From NCBI GenBank assembly GCA_963730305.1, contig CAVSRB010000004.1, positions 124,001-188,000 of the forward strand: a stretch of DNA of 64,000 nucleotides. Reading direction: 5' to 3'. This DNA comes from CAMYMQ01 sp963730305. Lineage in GTDB: Bacteria > Pseudomonadota > Alphaproteobacteria > Bin65. A program made the position numbers and the translations under genes. Positions 52,926-61,752 of the stretch are shown piece after piece; position 1 is the first letter of the stretch; each line of letters opens with the position of its first letter. The notes beneath the pieces were generated by a model that saw only the letters and a list, made by a program, of their open reading frames with translations, ran no database searches and was not told the origin of the DNA.

Positions 52926-53429
52926 CTAGCGCGGGCAATTCGGCTCCGTCGTATACCGACGGCTCGGATCGACGAGGATCTCGTTGGCCATGAACCGCCG
53001 CCCGATCAGCAGGGCATAGTTCATGCGCGTGCGGCTGGCCAAGTTCACCTGCGCCATCCGGTAGCGGGTGCCCACACAGATGCCGAGCAGCACGACCGCG
53101 CGGCGGGTCGTCCGCGCGCCCGCGCGCCTGATCCGCACCCAGCGGTGCACGGGCAGCTCGAAACGCTTGCTCTGGTCGTCGCGGCCGCGGATCGCGAAGC
53201 GGACCCAATCGCGGCCGTCGCGCCGGAAGCGTTCGATGTCCTCGGCATTGATCGACGAAGACTGGGCGCCGGTGTCGAGCTTCGCCCGCATCCGAACCCG
53301 CTGCTTCGAGACCAGCGCCCACTCGACCCAGCCGAGGATCTTGGCCTCGGCGGCGGCGTTGTCGGCAAAGGAGGAGGAAACTGCCGCGATAATCGCTGCG
53401 GCCGCGCTTACGGATAGAACCCGCTTCAT
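52926..53429 (-). CDS. Retropepsin-like aspartic protease of the RimK-associated family (COG4067)
   Basis: 167 residues. A signal peptide, MKRVLSVSAAAAIIAAVSSSFA, indicates export. The single-domain pepsin fold shows the active-site triplet in RMRAKLDTGAQSSSINAEDIE, where DTGA carries the catalytic aspartate. It closes with NYALLIGRRFMANEILVDPSRRY. The family is often annotated ATP-dependent zinc protease or RimB-like. It leads the operon with the UUP1 and ligase genes. Presumably it trims or cuts the product made by the ligase or its carrier; this is inference from context. Confidence 0.84.
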   Translation of the reverse strand: MKRVLSVSAAAAIIAAVSSSFADNAAAEAKILGWVEWALVSKQRVRMRAKLDTGAQSSSINAEDIERFRRDGRDWVRFAIRGRDDQSKRFELPVHRWVRIRRAGARTTRRAVVLLGICVGTRYRMAQVNLASRTRMNYALLIGRRFMANEILVDPSRRYTTEPNCPR

Positions 53430-53550
53430 GGCAACGAGCCCCTTTCGATGAAAGCGGCGGAACCTGCTCTGTATTCAAACGCCGCACAAGCGGAATATCG
53501 GGGTTCACGCAGATGTGAGAGAACGCCGTCGCGCGGCGGATTTTCGGGGG

Positions 53551-55875
53551 TCAGTGCTCGCCCGGCGTGTCGTCGAATTGGGCCGCCTGGCCCTTCGGCG
53601 GAGCGTCGGGTTTCGCCTCGGCCGCTGCCGATTCGGCGGCCTTCGGCGAGGCCGCCGGGCCCGATTGGGCCGGCTTCGGAACCTGGTCGATGCGGAGGTT
53701 GGCCGGCGGCGCCTTGCCCTCCTTGTCCTCGCCGAAATAGAGCGTGACGTGCGGGAACGGGATCTCGATGCCGCGCGCGTCGAACGCCGCCTTGATCCGG
53801 CGGTTCATCTCGCGCCGGATCGACCATTGCGAGCCGGGCATGCACTTGAAGCGGGAGCGGATCACCACCGCCGAATCGCCCAGCTCGTTGAGGCCCCACA
53901 TCTCGAGATCGCCGAGCAGGTTGGGCGCGAAGGCTTCGTCCTTCCGGAACTCGGCGGCCACTTCCAGGATCACCGCCATGACCTCGTCGACGTTCTCGCG
54001 ATAGCCGACGCCATAGTCCATCACCGCATAGGCGAAGTCCTTGGTCAGGTTCTGGACGTCGGTGATCGAGCTGAACGGGATCGTGTGCTGGATGCCCTGG
54101 TAGTCGCGCAGCACGACGCTGCGCATCGACAGGTCCTCGACCGTGCCGGTCCGGCTGGCGACCGTGACGATATCGCCGACCGCCATCGAATCCTCGAGGA
54201 TGTTGAACAGGCCGGTAATGATGTCCTTGACCAGGGTCTGGGCGCCGAAGCCGATCGCCAGGCCGATCACGCCGGCGCCGGCCAACAGCGGACCGATGTT
54301 GACGCCGATCTCGGACAGCACGATCAGCGCGACGACCACGACGATCGTGACCAGGATCAGCTTCTCGATCATCGGCAGCAGCGTGCGCAGCCGCGCCGCC
54401 CGCTCGCCGTTGCGGCGGTTCTCGGCCAGGCGCAGCATGTAGCGGTCGATCGCGCTGTTGATAAGCTCCCAGACCACGATGGCCGTGATGACGACGATGA
54501 CGATGGTGATCGCCCTGCCGACCACGAGCTGGCCGAGCTCGGACGCCAGTGCGCCCAGCACATCGAGCCCCCAGGCCTGCAGGATCGCGATCGCGGCAAC
54601 GACGTAGACGACGCCGAACACGACCGACCGCACGATCGGCATGTAGCGGTTGGCGCGTTCCTCCAGCCGCGGGTTGCGCCGCTTGAGGTCGGCGTCGATG
54701 CCGAACAGCCGGTCGAGCAGCTTGCGCAGGCCAACGATCACGCCGATCGTCACACCGCCGATCAGCACGGTCAGGACGGTGGCGCGAAGCATGAAGGTGA
54801 AGCCGCCCGCGATCCCCACCGCCCAGACCACGAAGCCGACGATCACGTAGAGGATGGCGAAGACGTGCCAGACGTCGCCCAGGCGGCGCCCCAGGGTGCG
54901 CAGGACCCGGCTGCCGTTGCGCGGCTCGGCGGAAAGCCAGTCGTCGACCGTGCGCCGGTTCTGCAGGATGAACACGATCAGCAGGATCAGCACGATGACG
55001 CCGATCAGCTTGAGCAATGCGCCCTGGACCGCCAGCGGCAGGCCGAGGGCGGAGATCGCGACCAGCCCGAAATAGCCGTAGACGATGACGTGGGTGAAGC
55101 GCCGTCCCCAGAGATAGAGATAGGCCGCGGATTCGTCGCCGAGCGACGACAGCCGCAGCGCGCCGGCCTTGGGCGCCAGGATCATCCGCAGCACGACCAG
55201 GATGGCGCGCGCGAGCAGGAAGCCGAAGATCAGCGACAGGGCGACCGCCGACGCCGTCGGGCTCGGCGCCGTCAACGGCAGCACGGCATAGGCGACCGCC
55301 CCGAAAGCGACGACCGGCAGCAGGTCGAGCAGCGTGCGGACGGCAAGATAGCCGGCACGAATGACGAAGGCGTCCCGTTCGCGGTCTTCGAGGGTGCGCC
55401 GCGGGCGGCGCAGCAGCAGGTGCGTGAGGATCTGGGCGGCCAACCCGAGCGCCAGGACCAGCAAGGTCTTCCACAGCCCCTCGATCAGCATGTCGCGCTG
55501 CGCCTTGGTGGCGAAGCCGCTGACGCAGCCACGTCCACAGCTTGGGCAAGTCGGTGACCACGTCGGCCGCGTTGACCATGGCCTTGCCCGACGCGCGCAT
55601 CCGGCCGACGATCGTCGAGATGAAGGCGTCGAACGCCGAGGGCTTCTTCGCCAGCGCCTTCTTCGCGGCGAGCAGGTCCTTCAGCGTCTTGACGAAAGCC
55701 TTGCGATCGCTGTCGCTCTCGAGCGTCTTGATCAGCTTCTCGAGGTCCTTGACCGCGATCGTGTCGGACGGCGGCTTGCCGGCGGCGCGGTCTGGGCGCT
55801 GGCCGGAACCGCCGCCAGCGCCAGGCCGAGCGGCAGGACCAGGAGGATGAGGAAGCGAAGCAAGCGGTGGAACAT
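53551..55875 (-). CDS. Large MscS-family mechanosensitive channel (two apparent frameshifts)
   Basis: About 775 residues when repaired. A signal peptide, MFHRLLRFLILLVLPLGLALAAVPASAQ, precedes a periplasmic helical region (TIAVKDLEKLIKTLESDSDRKAF). About ten membrane helices follow, then the MscS core (GAGVIGLAIGFGAQTLVKDIITGLFNILEDSMAVGD; IQHTIPFSSI) and the end IEIPFPHVTLYF. The last 60 residues are Ala/Pro-rich. Breaks lie near 55787 (after ASAQTA; one base missing or two extra) and near 55522 (CTGCGTCAGCGGC, one extra base, joining WTWLR to SGFATKAQRDMLIEGL). It is upstream of, but 120 bases from, the protease-UUP1-ligase operon. Confidence 0.84.
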
Positions 55876-55977
55876 CGCGGCCTAGACCCCTATCTTGATG
55901 TCAGCGTGCGCGGCGCCGGGCCCGGTGGGGCGGTGGGCGCACGCCGGGGACCGAAGGGGATCGGGAGGAATTGGGGC

Positions 55978-56325
55978 ATGTCTGTGACCATCTACCACAA
56001 TCCGCGGTGCAGCAAATCCCGCCAGACCCTTGAGCTGATCCGCAGCAAGGGCATCGAGCCGGAGGTCGTGGAGTATCTCAAGACGCCGCCGAGCGCCGCC
56101 GAACTGAAGGACATCCTGGCGAAACTCGGGCTGGAGCCGCGCGACCTGATGCGCCGCAAGGAAGCGCCCTACGCCGAAAAGAACCTTGCCGACGCCGGCC
56201 TGTCAACCGATGCGCTGGTCGCGGCGATGGTCGCCGACCCGATCCTGATCGAGCGGCCGATCGTCCTGTCGGACGGCAAGGCCGCGTTGGGCCGCCCGCC
56301 CGAGAAGGTGCTGGATATCCTTTAG
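55978..56325 (+). CDS. arsC: ArsC-family glutaredoxin-dependent arsenate reductase-like protein
   Basis: A 115-residue thioredoxin-fold protein. The ArsC active-site pattern H-x3-C-x3-R is present as H7, C11 and R15 in YHNPRCSKSRQ. It continues VVEYLKTPPSAAELKDIL, MRRKEAPYAEKNL and PIVLSDGKAALGRPPEKVLDIL, the standard C-terminus. It would reduce arsenate to arsenite with glutathione and glutaredoxin. No other ars gene is near, so the role in arsenic resistance is only suggested. The start follows GGAGGAATTGGGGC. Confidence 0.9.
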   Translation: MSVTIYHNPRCSKSRQTLELIRSKGIEPEVVEYLKTPPSAAELKDILAKLGLEPRDLMRRKEAPYAEKNLADAGLSTDALVAAMVADPILIERPIVLSDGKAALGRPPEKVLDIL

Positions 56326-56417
56326 GCGCGCCCGTTCCGGCGCCGCACGATACCCGGAGCCCCACCGTACATGACATAGAACCCGGTTGACGCGCGATGA
56401 GGCGAGAGCCAGGCCCC

Positions 56418-58140
56418 ATGTCCGACACGATCGACGGCAGCCGCCACGGCGCCGCGGGGCGGGACGACTCGCTGCCGGCGGGCTATCCCGTCGGCGTCTA
56501 CCGCGTCGAACGGGCGATCGGCTCGGGGTCGTTCGGCATCACCTACCAGGCCCGGCGCCGCGAAGACGGCAGCCCGTGGGCGATCAAGGAATACTGCCCG
56601 GTCGAGTTCGCCAAGCGCAGCAGCAACCGCGCCAGCGTGGTCCCGCTCGGCCCGGACAAGGCCGAGCTGTTCCACTGGGGCCTCAACCGCTTCCTCGGCG
56701 AAGCCCAGATCCTGGCGCGGCTGCGCCATCCCAACATCCTGCGCATCGACGGCTTCTTCGAGGAGAACGGCACCGCCTATATCGTCATGGAGCTGATCGA
56801 GGGCGAGACGCTCGACGCCGTGATCCAGCGCCGCGGGCGGCTCACCGAGGCGGAGGTGCGCGCGCTGTTCCAGGCCCTGGCGTCGGGCGTCGCCGAGGTC
56901 CACCGCAACGACGTGCTCCACCGCGACATCAAGCCGGCGAACATCATCCTCCGCCCGGACGGCGCGCCGGTGCTGATCGACTTCGGCGCCGCGCGCGTCG
57001 CGGTCCAGTCGCGCGGCCAGCGGCTGACCGAGGTGCTGACGCCCGGATACGCGCCGCCGGAGCAGTACACATCGGGCGGCCAGGGCGCGTGGACCGACGT
57101 CTACGGCCTGGCGGCGACCCTGTTCAAGGCGGTGACCGGGGCGGTGCCACCCGACGCGGGCCGGCGGCAGTCGCTGATCGCCTCGAATTCAGCCCGACCC
57201 CGTCGACGCGCCGCTCCACGCCGCGCTGCGCTCAGGCGCTTACACCGCCAGCCTGATCGGGGCGATTCGCAGCGGCCTCACCCTCGACCCGGCGACCCGG
57301 CCCGCCTCGGTCGATGCTCTGTGGGCGACCCTGGCGGCGAGCCTGGACGCCGGCGCCGCGACACCGCATGGGCCCCGATTCCCGCCTCCCGACGGCGCCG
57401 ACGAGATCACCCTGACCCACAAGGTCGCGACGGAGGACGAGCCGGAGCCCGAACCAGCCGCTCCGCCGCCGGCGCCGCCCCCGCCGGCCATGACGCGCGG
57501 CAGCGGTTCCCGGCACCAGCGACTGTGGCTGGCCGGCACCATGCTGGTGCTGATCTCGATGCTGTCGGGCTATGTCGCGCACCGGGTGTGGCGGCCGGCG
57601 GTCGAGGCCTGCGACCAGCTCGCCGGCTACCGCTACGACCCCGACCGGCCACCGGACGCGCGCGGCGTCGCGTTCAGGGACATCGACGCCAAGCGGGCGA
57701 TCCGCGTCTGCGCGCGGGCGGTGCACACCCGGCCCGAGCTGGCGCGCCTGCGCTTCCAGCTCGGCCGCGCCTACGAGCGCCAAAAGGCCTTCGCCCAGGC
57801 GGCGCGCCACTACCGCATCGCCAGCGCGAGCGGGTCGGCGGCGGCCCAGTGGAGCCTCGGCCTTTTGCTGCTGAACGGCCGCGGCGTGCCGCGCAACGAG
57901 CGCGAGGGGCTGCGCCTGATCCAGGAGGCGGCGCGGCGCGGCATCGTCGGTGCTTACATCTCGCTGGGCTGGCATTGGTGGGGCAACACCGCCAGCCGCG
58001 ACGCCGCCAAGGCCTATTACTGGTACAAGCTGGCCGAGCGGCACGTGCCGGGCCGGGTGCGGCCCGCGCTGGCCGCGATCCGCCGCGCGCTGTCCGAGGA
58101 ACAGATCCGCGACCTCGACCGCCGGCTCAAGAACATCTAG
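56418..58140 (+). CDS. Membrane Ser/Thr protein kinase with extracytoplasmic Sel1/TPR repeats (one frameshift near 57193)
   Basis: About 573 residues when repaired. The kinase domain (about 25-275) has IGSGSFGITYQARR, the lysine in WAIKEYCPVEF, the catalytic loop VLHRDIKPANIIL and LIDFGAARVA, then APPEQYTSGGQGAWTDVYGLAATLF. After a Pro-rich linker a membrane helix (LWLAGTMLVLISMLSGYVAH) leads to repeats of Sel1 type (AAQWSLGLLLLNGRGVPRNEREGLRLIQEAARRG; AYISLGWHWWGN). One extra base in TCGAATTCAGCCCGACCCC shifts the frame before DPVDAPLHAALRSG. The topology suggests sensing outside and phosphorylating inside; targets are unknown. The start ATG at 56418 gives MSDTIDGSRHG. Confidence 0.83.
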
Positions 58141-58164
58141 GCGCGAGCGACATCCGCACACACG

Positions 58165-58196
58165 AAAACGCCGCCACCGGAAGCCCGGCGGGCGGC
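58165..58196 (-). terminator. Intrinsic terminator of rpsT
   Basis: On the minus strand a GC-rich stem (GCCGCC..GCCGG pairing with CCGGTGGCGGC, 58170-58196) is followed by a GTTTTCG run, 24 bases after the rpsT stop. It also lies just after the kinase gene on the opposite strand and may serve both. Confidence 0.6.
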
Positions 58197-58219
58197 GCCT
58201 GCGGCCCGAAGGCCGTTTC

Positions 58220-58483
58220 CTAGGAGAGCGCCTTGATGCGCGCGTTGAGCCGGCTGATCTTGCGCGAGGCCGTGTTGCGGGCCATCACGCCCTTGGTCAC
58301 GCCGCGCTGGATCTCCGGCTGGGCCGCCTTGAACGCGTCCTGGGCCGCCGACTTGTCGCCGGAGGCGATCGCGGTTTCGACCTTCTTGACGTAGGTGCGG
58401 ATGCGGCTGACGCGCGCGCCATTCGCCACGGTCTTGCGGGCGGTCTGGCGGATACGCTTCTTGGCCGATTTGTGGTGGGCCAT
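58220..58483 (-). CDS. rpsT: 30S ribosomal protein S20
   Basis: An 87-residue basic helical protein that binds the 5' part of 16S rRNA. The sequence MAHHKSAKKRIRQTARKTVANGARVSRIRTYVKKVE and the C-terminal GVMARNTASRKISRLNARIKALS are unmistakable. Start is the ATG at 58483. A good promoter lies 50-80 bases upstream and a terminator directly downstream, so it is monocistronic. In many alphaproteobacteria dnaA is next to rpsT; here the neighbour is a kinase gene. Confidence 0.96.
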   Translation of the reverse strand: MAHHKSAKKRIRQTARKTVANGARVSRIRTYVKKVETAIASGDKSAAQDAFKAAQPEIQRGVTKGVMARNTASRKISRLNARIKALS

Positions 58484-58531
58484 CTCGGTTGTTCTTTGCT
58501 TGCTGCGATGCAGTCTGAATGTGAAGGCGCG

Positions 58532-58560
58532 GATATATAGGCCGCTAGGCGCAAGGTCAA
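58532..58560 (-). promoter_or_regulatory. Sigma-70-type promoter of rpsT
   Basis: On the minus strand TTGACC (58560-58555) is separated by exactly 17 bases from TATATC (58537-58532). The predicted start point is about 40 bases before the rpsT ATG. It is the clearest housekeeping promoter in the window. Confidence 0.7.
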
Positions 58561-58589
58561 GGTGCGACGACCGCACGCGGCCGGAGGAT

Positions 58590-58970
58590 TCAGGACACGC
58601 CGGCCACGATCAGCGCGAGCGCCACGACCAACAGCAACCAGCCGGGATGGCGGCCTCGCGTGGCCCAGAGGTTGCCGAGGGCGCCGTAGAGATAGAGTCC
58701 GCCCACGAATACGGCCGTCGCCAACCGCGCGCCGGGCCCGAACCAGACGGCCGCGGCGATCAGGGCCAGCCCGCCCAGGAACCAGGCCGTCGTGCTGAAA
58801 TGAAGGAGCAGCGGCACCATTCGCCGCGTCGAACCGGCCATCCGCTCGGCGTCGACGGCAAGCTCGCCGATCGGCCTGACCATCCATCGCTGCACCAGGA
58901 CGCCGTGGACGACCGCGACGAAGCTGCCGATCACACCCGCCGAGGCCAGGACGATGTCCTGCCAATGCAT
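58590..58970 (-). CDS. Small four-helix membrane protein of unknown function
   Basis: 126 residues with four hydrophobic segments: IVLASAGVIGSFVAVVHGVLV (about 6-26), MVPLLLHFSTTAWFLGGLALIAAAVWF (about 51-77), LATAVFVGGLYLYGALGNLW (about 83-102) and PGWLLLVVALALIVAGVS at the end. The loop RWMVRPIGELAVDAERMAG is charged and probably cytoplasmic. I recognise no named family. The frame has normal third-position GC for the region and no frame damage. It lies between rpsT and the enoyl-CoA hydratase gene on the same strand. Confidence 0.7.
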   Translation of the reverse strand: MHWQDIVLASAGVIGSFVAVVHGVLVQRWMVRPIGELAVDAERMAGSTRRMVPLLLHFSTTAWFLGGLALIAAAVWFGPGARLATAVFVGGLYLYGALGNLWATRGRHPGWLLLVVALALIVAGVS

Positions 58971-59006
58971 GCCATTTCACCTCCCACAGGGAGTGTGCCG
59001 GCGCCG

Positions 59007-59783
59007 CTAACGGTTGCGGAACTTGGGCTCGCGCTTCTCGACGAAGGCCTTCATGCCCTCGACCCGGTCTTCCAGGGCGAAGGCGGAATGGAAGGTGCGC
59101 CGCTCGAACAGCACGCCTTCGCGCAGGGTGGTCTCGAAGGCGCGGTTGACCGCCTCCTTGGCCATGTAGACCGCGGGGCGCGACAGCTTGGCGATGGTCT
59201 CGGCGGTCTTGACCGCTTCGTCGAGCAGCTCGTCGGCGTCGACGATCCGGCTGACCAGCCCGGCGCGTTCGGCTTCCTCCGCGCCCATCATGCGGCCGGT
59301 CAGGCACATCTCCATCGCCTTGGCCTTGCCGACCGCGCGCGTCAGCCGCTGGGTGCCGCCGGCGCCCGGGATGATGCCCAGGTTGATCTCGGGCTGGCCG
59401 AACTTGGCGTTGTCGGCGGCGAGGATGAAGTCGCACATCATCGCCAGCTCGCAGCCGCCGCCCAGGGCATAGCCGGCGACCGCGGCGATGACCGGCTTGC
59501 GCACCGTCGTCACCTTCTCCCAGCCGTTGGTGATGAAATCCTCCAGATAGACGTCCTGGAACGACTTCTCCTCCATCTCCTTGATATCGGCGCCGGCGGC
59601 GAAGGCCTTTTCGCTGCCGGTCAGCACGATCGCGCCGACCGCGTCATCGTCCTGCGCCGCCTGCAGCGCCGTGCCGAGCTCCGACACGAGCATGCCGTTG
59701 AGCGCATTGAGCGCCTTGGGCCGGTTCAGGCGGATGATCGCGACCGGGCCTTTGGTTTCATAGATGACGGTCTCGAAACTCAT
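59007..59783 (-). CDS. Enoyl-CoA hydratase/isomerase
   Basis: A 258-residue crotonase-family protein that adds water to 2-enoyl-CoA in fatty acid or amino acid breakdown. It has the N-terminal VAIIRLNRPKALNALN, AFAAGADIKEM (first oxyanion-hole block), VAGYALGGGCELAMMCDFI, and both catalytic-type glutamates of true hydratases (in GGGCELA and in FGQPEINLGIIPGAGGTQRL). The C-terminus is complete (AFVEKREPKFRNR). The gene sits between rpsT and mutM, a grouping typical for the class. Confidence 0.93.
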   Translation of the reverse strand: MSFETVIYETKGPVAIIRLNRPKALNALNGMLVSELGTALQAAQDDDAVGAIVLTGSEKAFAAGADIKEMEEKSFQDVYLEDFITNGWEKVTTVRKPVIAAVAGYALGGGCELAMMCDFILAADNAKFGQPEINLGIIPGAGGTQRLTRAVGKAKAMEMCLTGRMMGAEEAERAGLVSRIVDADELLDEAVKTAETIAKLSRPAVYMAKEAVNRAFETTLREGVLFERRTFHSAFALEDRVEGMKAFVEKREPKFRNR

Positions 59784-59984
59784 GGATGTTGTCCTTGTCG
59801 ACGTGTCCGGGCTTTCGATCGAACGCTTCTGGAACGCCCGCCCGCACCTGGCGGAAGCGAGCCTGGCGGGGTCGGGCCTGCCGGTCGGACGCGGCGCGCG
59901 GCGAGGGCGGCGCGGAGCGTTCCGATCGCTTGGCGGCGCCGGGGTGGAAGGGGCGCCGTCGCGGGAAACGGGCGGACTCTTACC

Positions 59985-60827
59985 TCAGCGCTGCCGCCGC
60001 GGACAATAGAAAGTCGAGCGGTTCGACTGGACGATGCGCTGGACGCCGCCGGTGGCCGCGAGGTCGCAATCGCAGTCCGGGCACGGTTCGCCCTCCTTGC
60101 CGTAGACCGCCCACTGGTGCTGGAAATAGCCGAGCTCGCCGCTCGGCTGGACGTAGTCGCGCAGGCTGGAGCCGCCGGCCGCGATCGCCCGCTCGAGCAC
60201 CGATTTGACCGCCGCGGCGAGCCGCGCCGCGCGCTGGCCCTGGACCGTGCCGGCCCGCCGCCGCGGCGACAGGCCGGCGAAATAGAGCGCCTCGCAGACG
60301 TAGATGTTGCCGAGCCCGGCGACCAGCCGCTGGTCGAGCAGCGCGGCCTTGATCGACGTGTTGCGACCCTTCAGCGCAGCCGCGAGGAAGGCGCCGTCGA
60401 AGGCGGGGGCGAGCGGCTCCGGCCCGACCCCGGCGAGCAGCGGGTGGTCCGCCAGCCCGGTCTCGGTGGTCAGCGCGACCAGGCCGAAGCGGCGCGGGTC
60501 GTTGAAGCGGATCACCGTGCCGTCCTGCATCGTCAGCACAAGGTGGTCATGCGCCAGGAGCATGTTGGGCCGCGCAGTGTCGATATAGAGCCGGCCCGAC
60601 ATGCCGAGGTGCATCAGCATGACGTCGCCGCCGTCGATATGGACCTGGATATACTTGGCCCGGCGGTCGACCCGGGCGACCTGCCGGCCCTCGACCCGGT
60701 CGACGAGGTCCGGCGGGAACGGCACCCGCAGGTCGGGGCGGTTCACCTCGACCCGGACGATGCGGCGGCCCTCCATCACGGGACGCAGGCCGCGGACGAC
60801 GGTTTCGACTTCGGGGAGTTCGGGCAT
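59985..60827 (-). CDS. mutM: Formamidopyrimidine-DNA glycosylase
   Basis: A 280-residue bifunctional repair glycosylase/AP lyase for 8-oxoguanine and related lesions. The mature N-terminus PELPEVETVVRGLRP supplies the catalytic proline and glutamates. MLMHLGMSGRL and GLGNIYVCEALYFAGLSP are family blocks, and the C-terminal zinc finger CPDCDCDLAATGGVQRIVQSNRSTFYCPRRQR is intact. The start is the ATG at 60827. It is divergent from ubiE with 145 bases between them. Confidence 0.95.
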   Translation of the reverse strand: MPELPEVETVVRGLRPVMEGRRIVRVEVNRPDLRVPFPPDLVDRVEGRQVARVDRRAKYIQVHIDGGDVMLMHLGMSGRLYIDTARPNMLLAHDHLVLTMQDGTVIRFNDPRRFGLVALTTETGLADHPLLAGVGPEPLAPAFDGAFLAAALKGRNTSIKAALLDQRLVAGLGNIYVCEALYFAGLSPRRRAGTVQGQRAARLAAAVKSVLERAIAAGGSSLRDYVQPSGELGYFQHQWAVYGKEGEPCPDCDCDLAATGGVQRIVQSNRSTFYCPRRQR

Positions 60828-60972
60828 GCGCGACCCTCGGCGCCAGGCTGGTCGCCCGATATACCCCGTCGCCGGGGCGGCCGGAAGCCCGTCCGGTGCA
60901 GGGCGATCGGGCGCAGGCGGCAGCGCGCGGGCGATCTGGCGCGCCGCCCCGACTGCGGCTAATGTCCGCGCC

Positions 60973-61743
60973 ATGTCCAGAGGCAAGCACGACGATCCCG
61001 GCGAGACGCCGACCGCCGACTTCGGCTTCCGCGCGGTGCCGCGGGACGAGAAGCAACGGATGGTGCGCGGCGTGTTCGACAGCGTCGCCCGCCGCTACGA
61101 CCTGATGAACGACCTGATGTCCGGCGGGGTCCACCGGCTCTGGAAGGACATCCTGATCGACCGGCTCAAGCCGCGCGACGGCATGCACCTGCTCGACGTC
61201 GCCGGCGGCACCGGCGACATCGCCTTCCGCTTCCTCAAGCGCGCGCCGGGCGGTCACGTCACGGTCTGCGACATCAACGCCTCGATGCTCGCGGTCGGCC
61301 GCGACCGGGCGATCGACCGCGGCCGGCTCCGCGGCATCGACTGGGTCTGCGGCGACGCCGAGGCGCTGCCGTTCCCGGACGCCAGCGTCGACGCCTACAC
61401 CATCGCCTTCGGCCTGCGCAACGTCACCGACAAGGACGCCGCGCTGCGCGAGGCGCACCGCGTGCTGCGGCCCGGCGGCCAGTTCCTCTGCCTCGAGTTC
61501 AGCCAGGTCGCGCTGCCGCTGCTCGGCCCGCTCTATGACCGCTATTCCTTCACCGCCTTGCCGGCGATCGGCGGGATGGTGGCCGGCGACCGCGAGGCCT
61601 ACCAGTACCTGGTGGAGAGCATCCGCAAGTTCCCGCCCCAGCAGGAGCTCGCCGCGATGATGCGGGCGGCGGGCTTCGAGCTGGTCGACTGGCAGAACCT
61701 GTCGGGCGGCATCTGCGCGATCCACGCCGGCTGGCGCATCTGA
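60973..61743 (+). CDS. ubiE: Ubiquinone/menaquinone C-methyltransferase
   Basis: A 256-residue SAM-dependent methyltransferase for the quinone ring. It has FGFRAVPRDEKQRMVRGVFDSVARRYDLMNDLMS, the SAM loop HLLDVAGGTGDIAFRFL, FGLRNVTDKDAALREAHRVLRPGGQFLCLEFS, and YQYLVESIRKFPPQQELAAMM. All UbiE/COQ5 motifs are intact. It is the first gene of ubiE-ubiB-coaBC, with nine bases before ubiB. Confidence 0.95.
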   Translation: MSRGKHDDPGETPTADFGFRAVPRDEKQRMVRGVFDSVARRYDLMNDLMSGGVHRLWKDILIDRLKPRDGMHLLDVAGGTGDIAFRFLKRAPGGHVTVCDINASMLAVGRDRAIDRGRLRGIDWVCGDAEALPFPDASVDAYTIAFGLRNVTDKDAALREAHRVLRPGGQFLCLEFSQVALPLLGPLYDRYSFTALPAIGGMVAGDREAYQYLVESIRKFPPQQELAAMMRAAGFELVDWQNLSGGICAIHAGWRI

Positions 61744-61752
61744 CCTCGCCCG

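Noticed and set aside
58141..61750. Replication origin / dnaA region next to rpsT
   Set aside because: rpsT, echA and mutM suggest the ancestral dnaA neighbourhood, but there is no dnaA gene and no cluster of DnaA boxes was seen.
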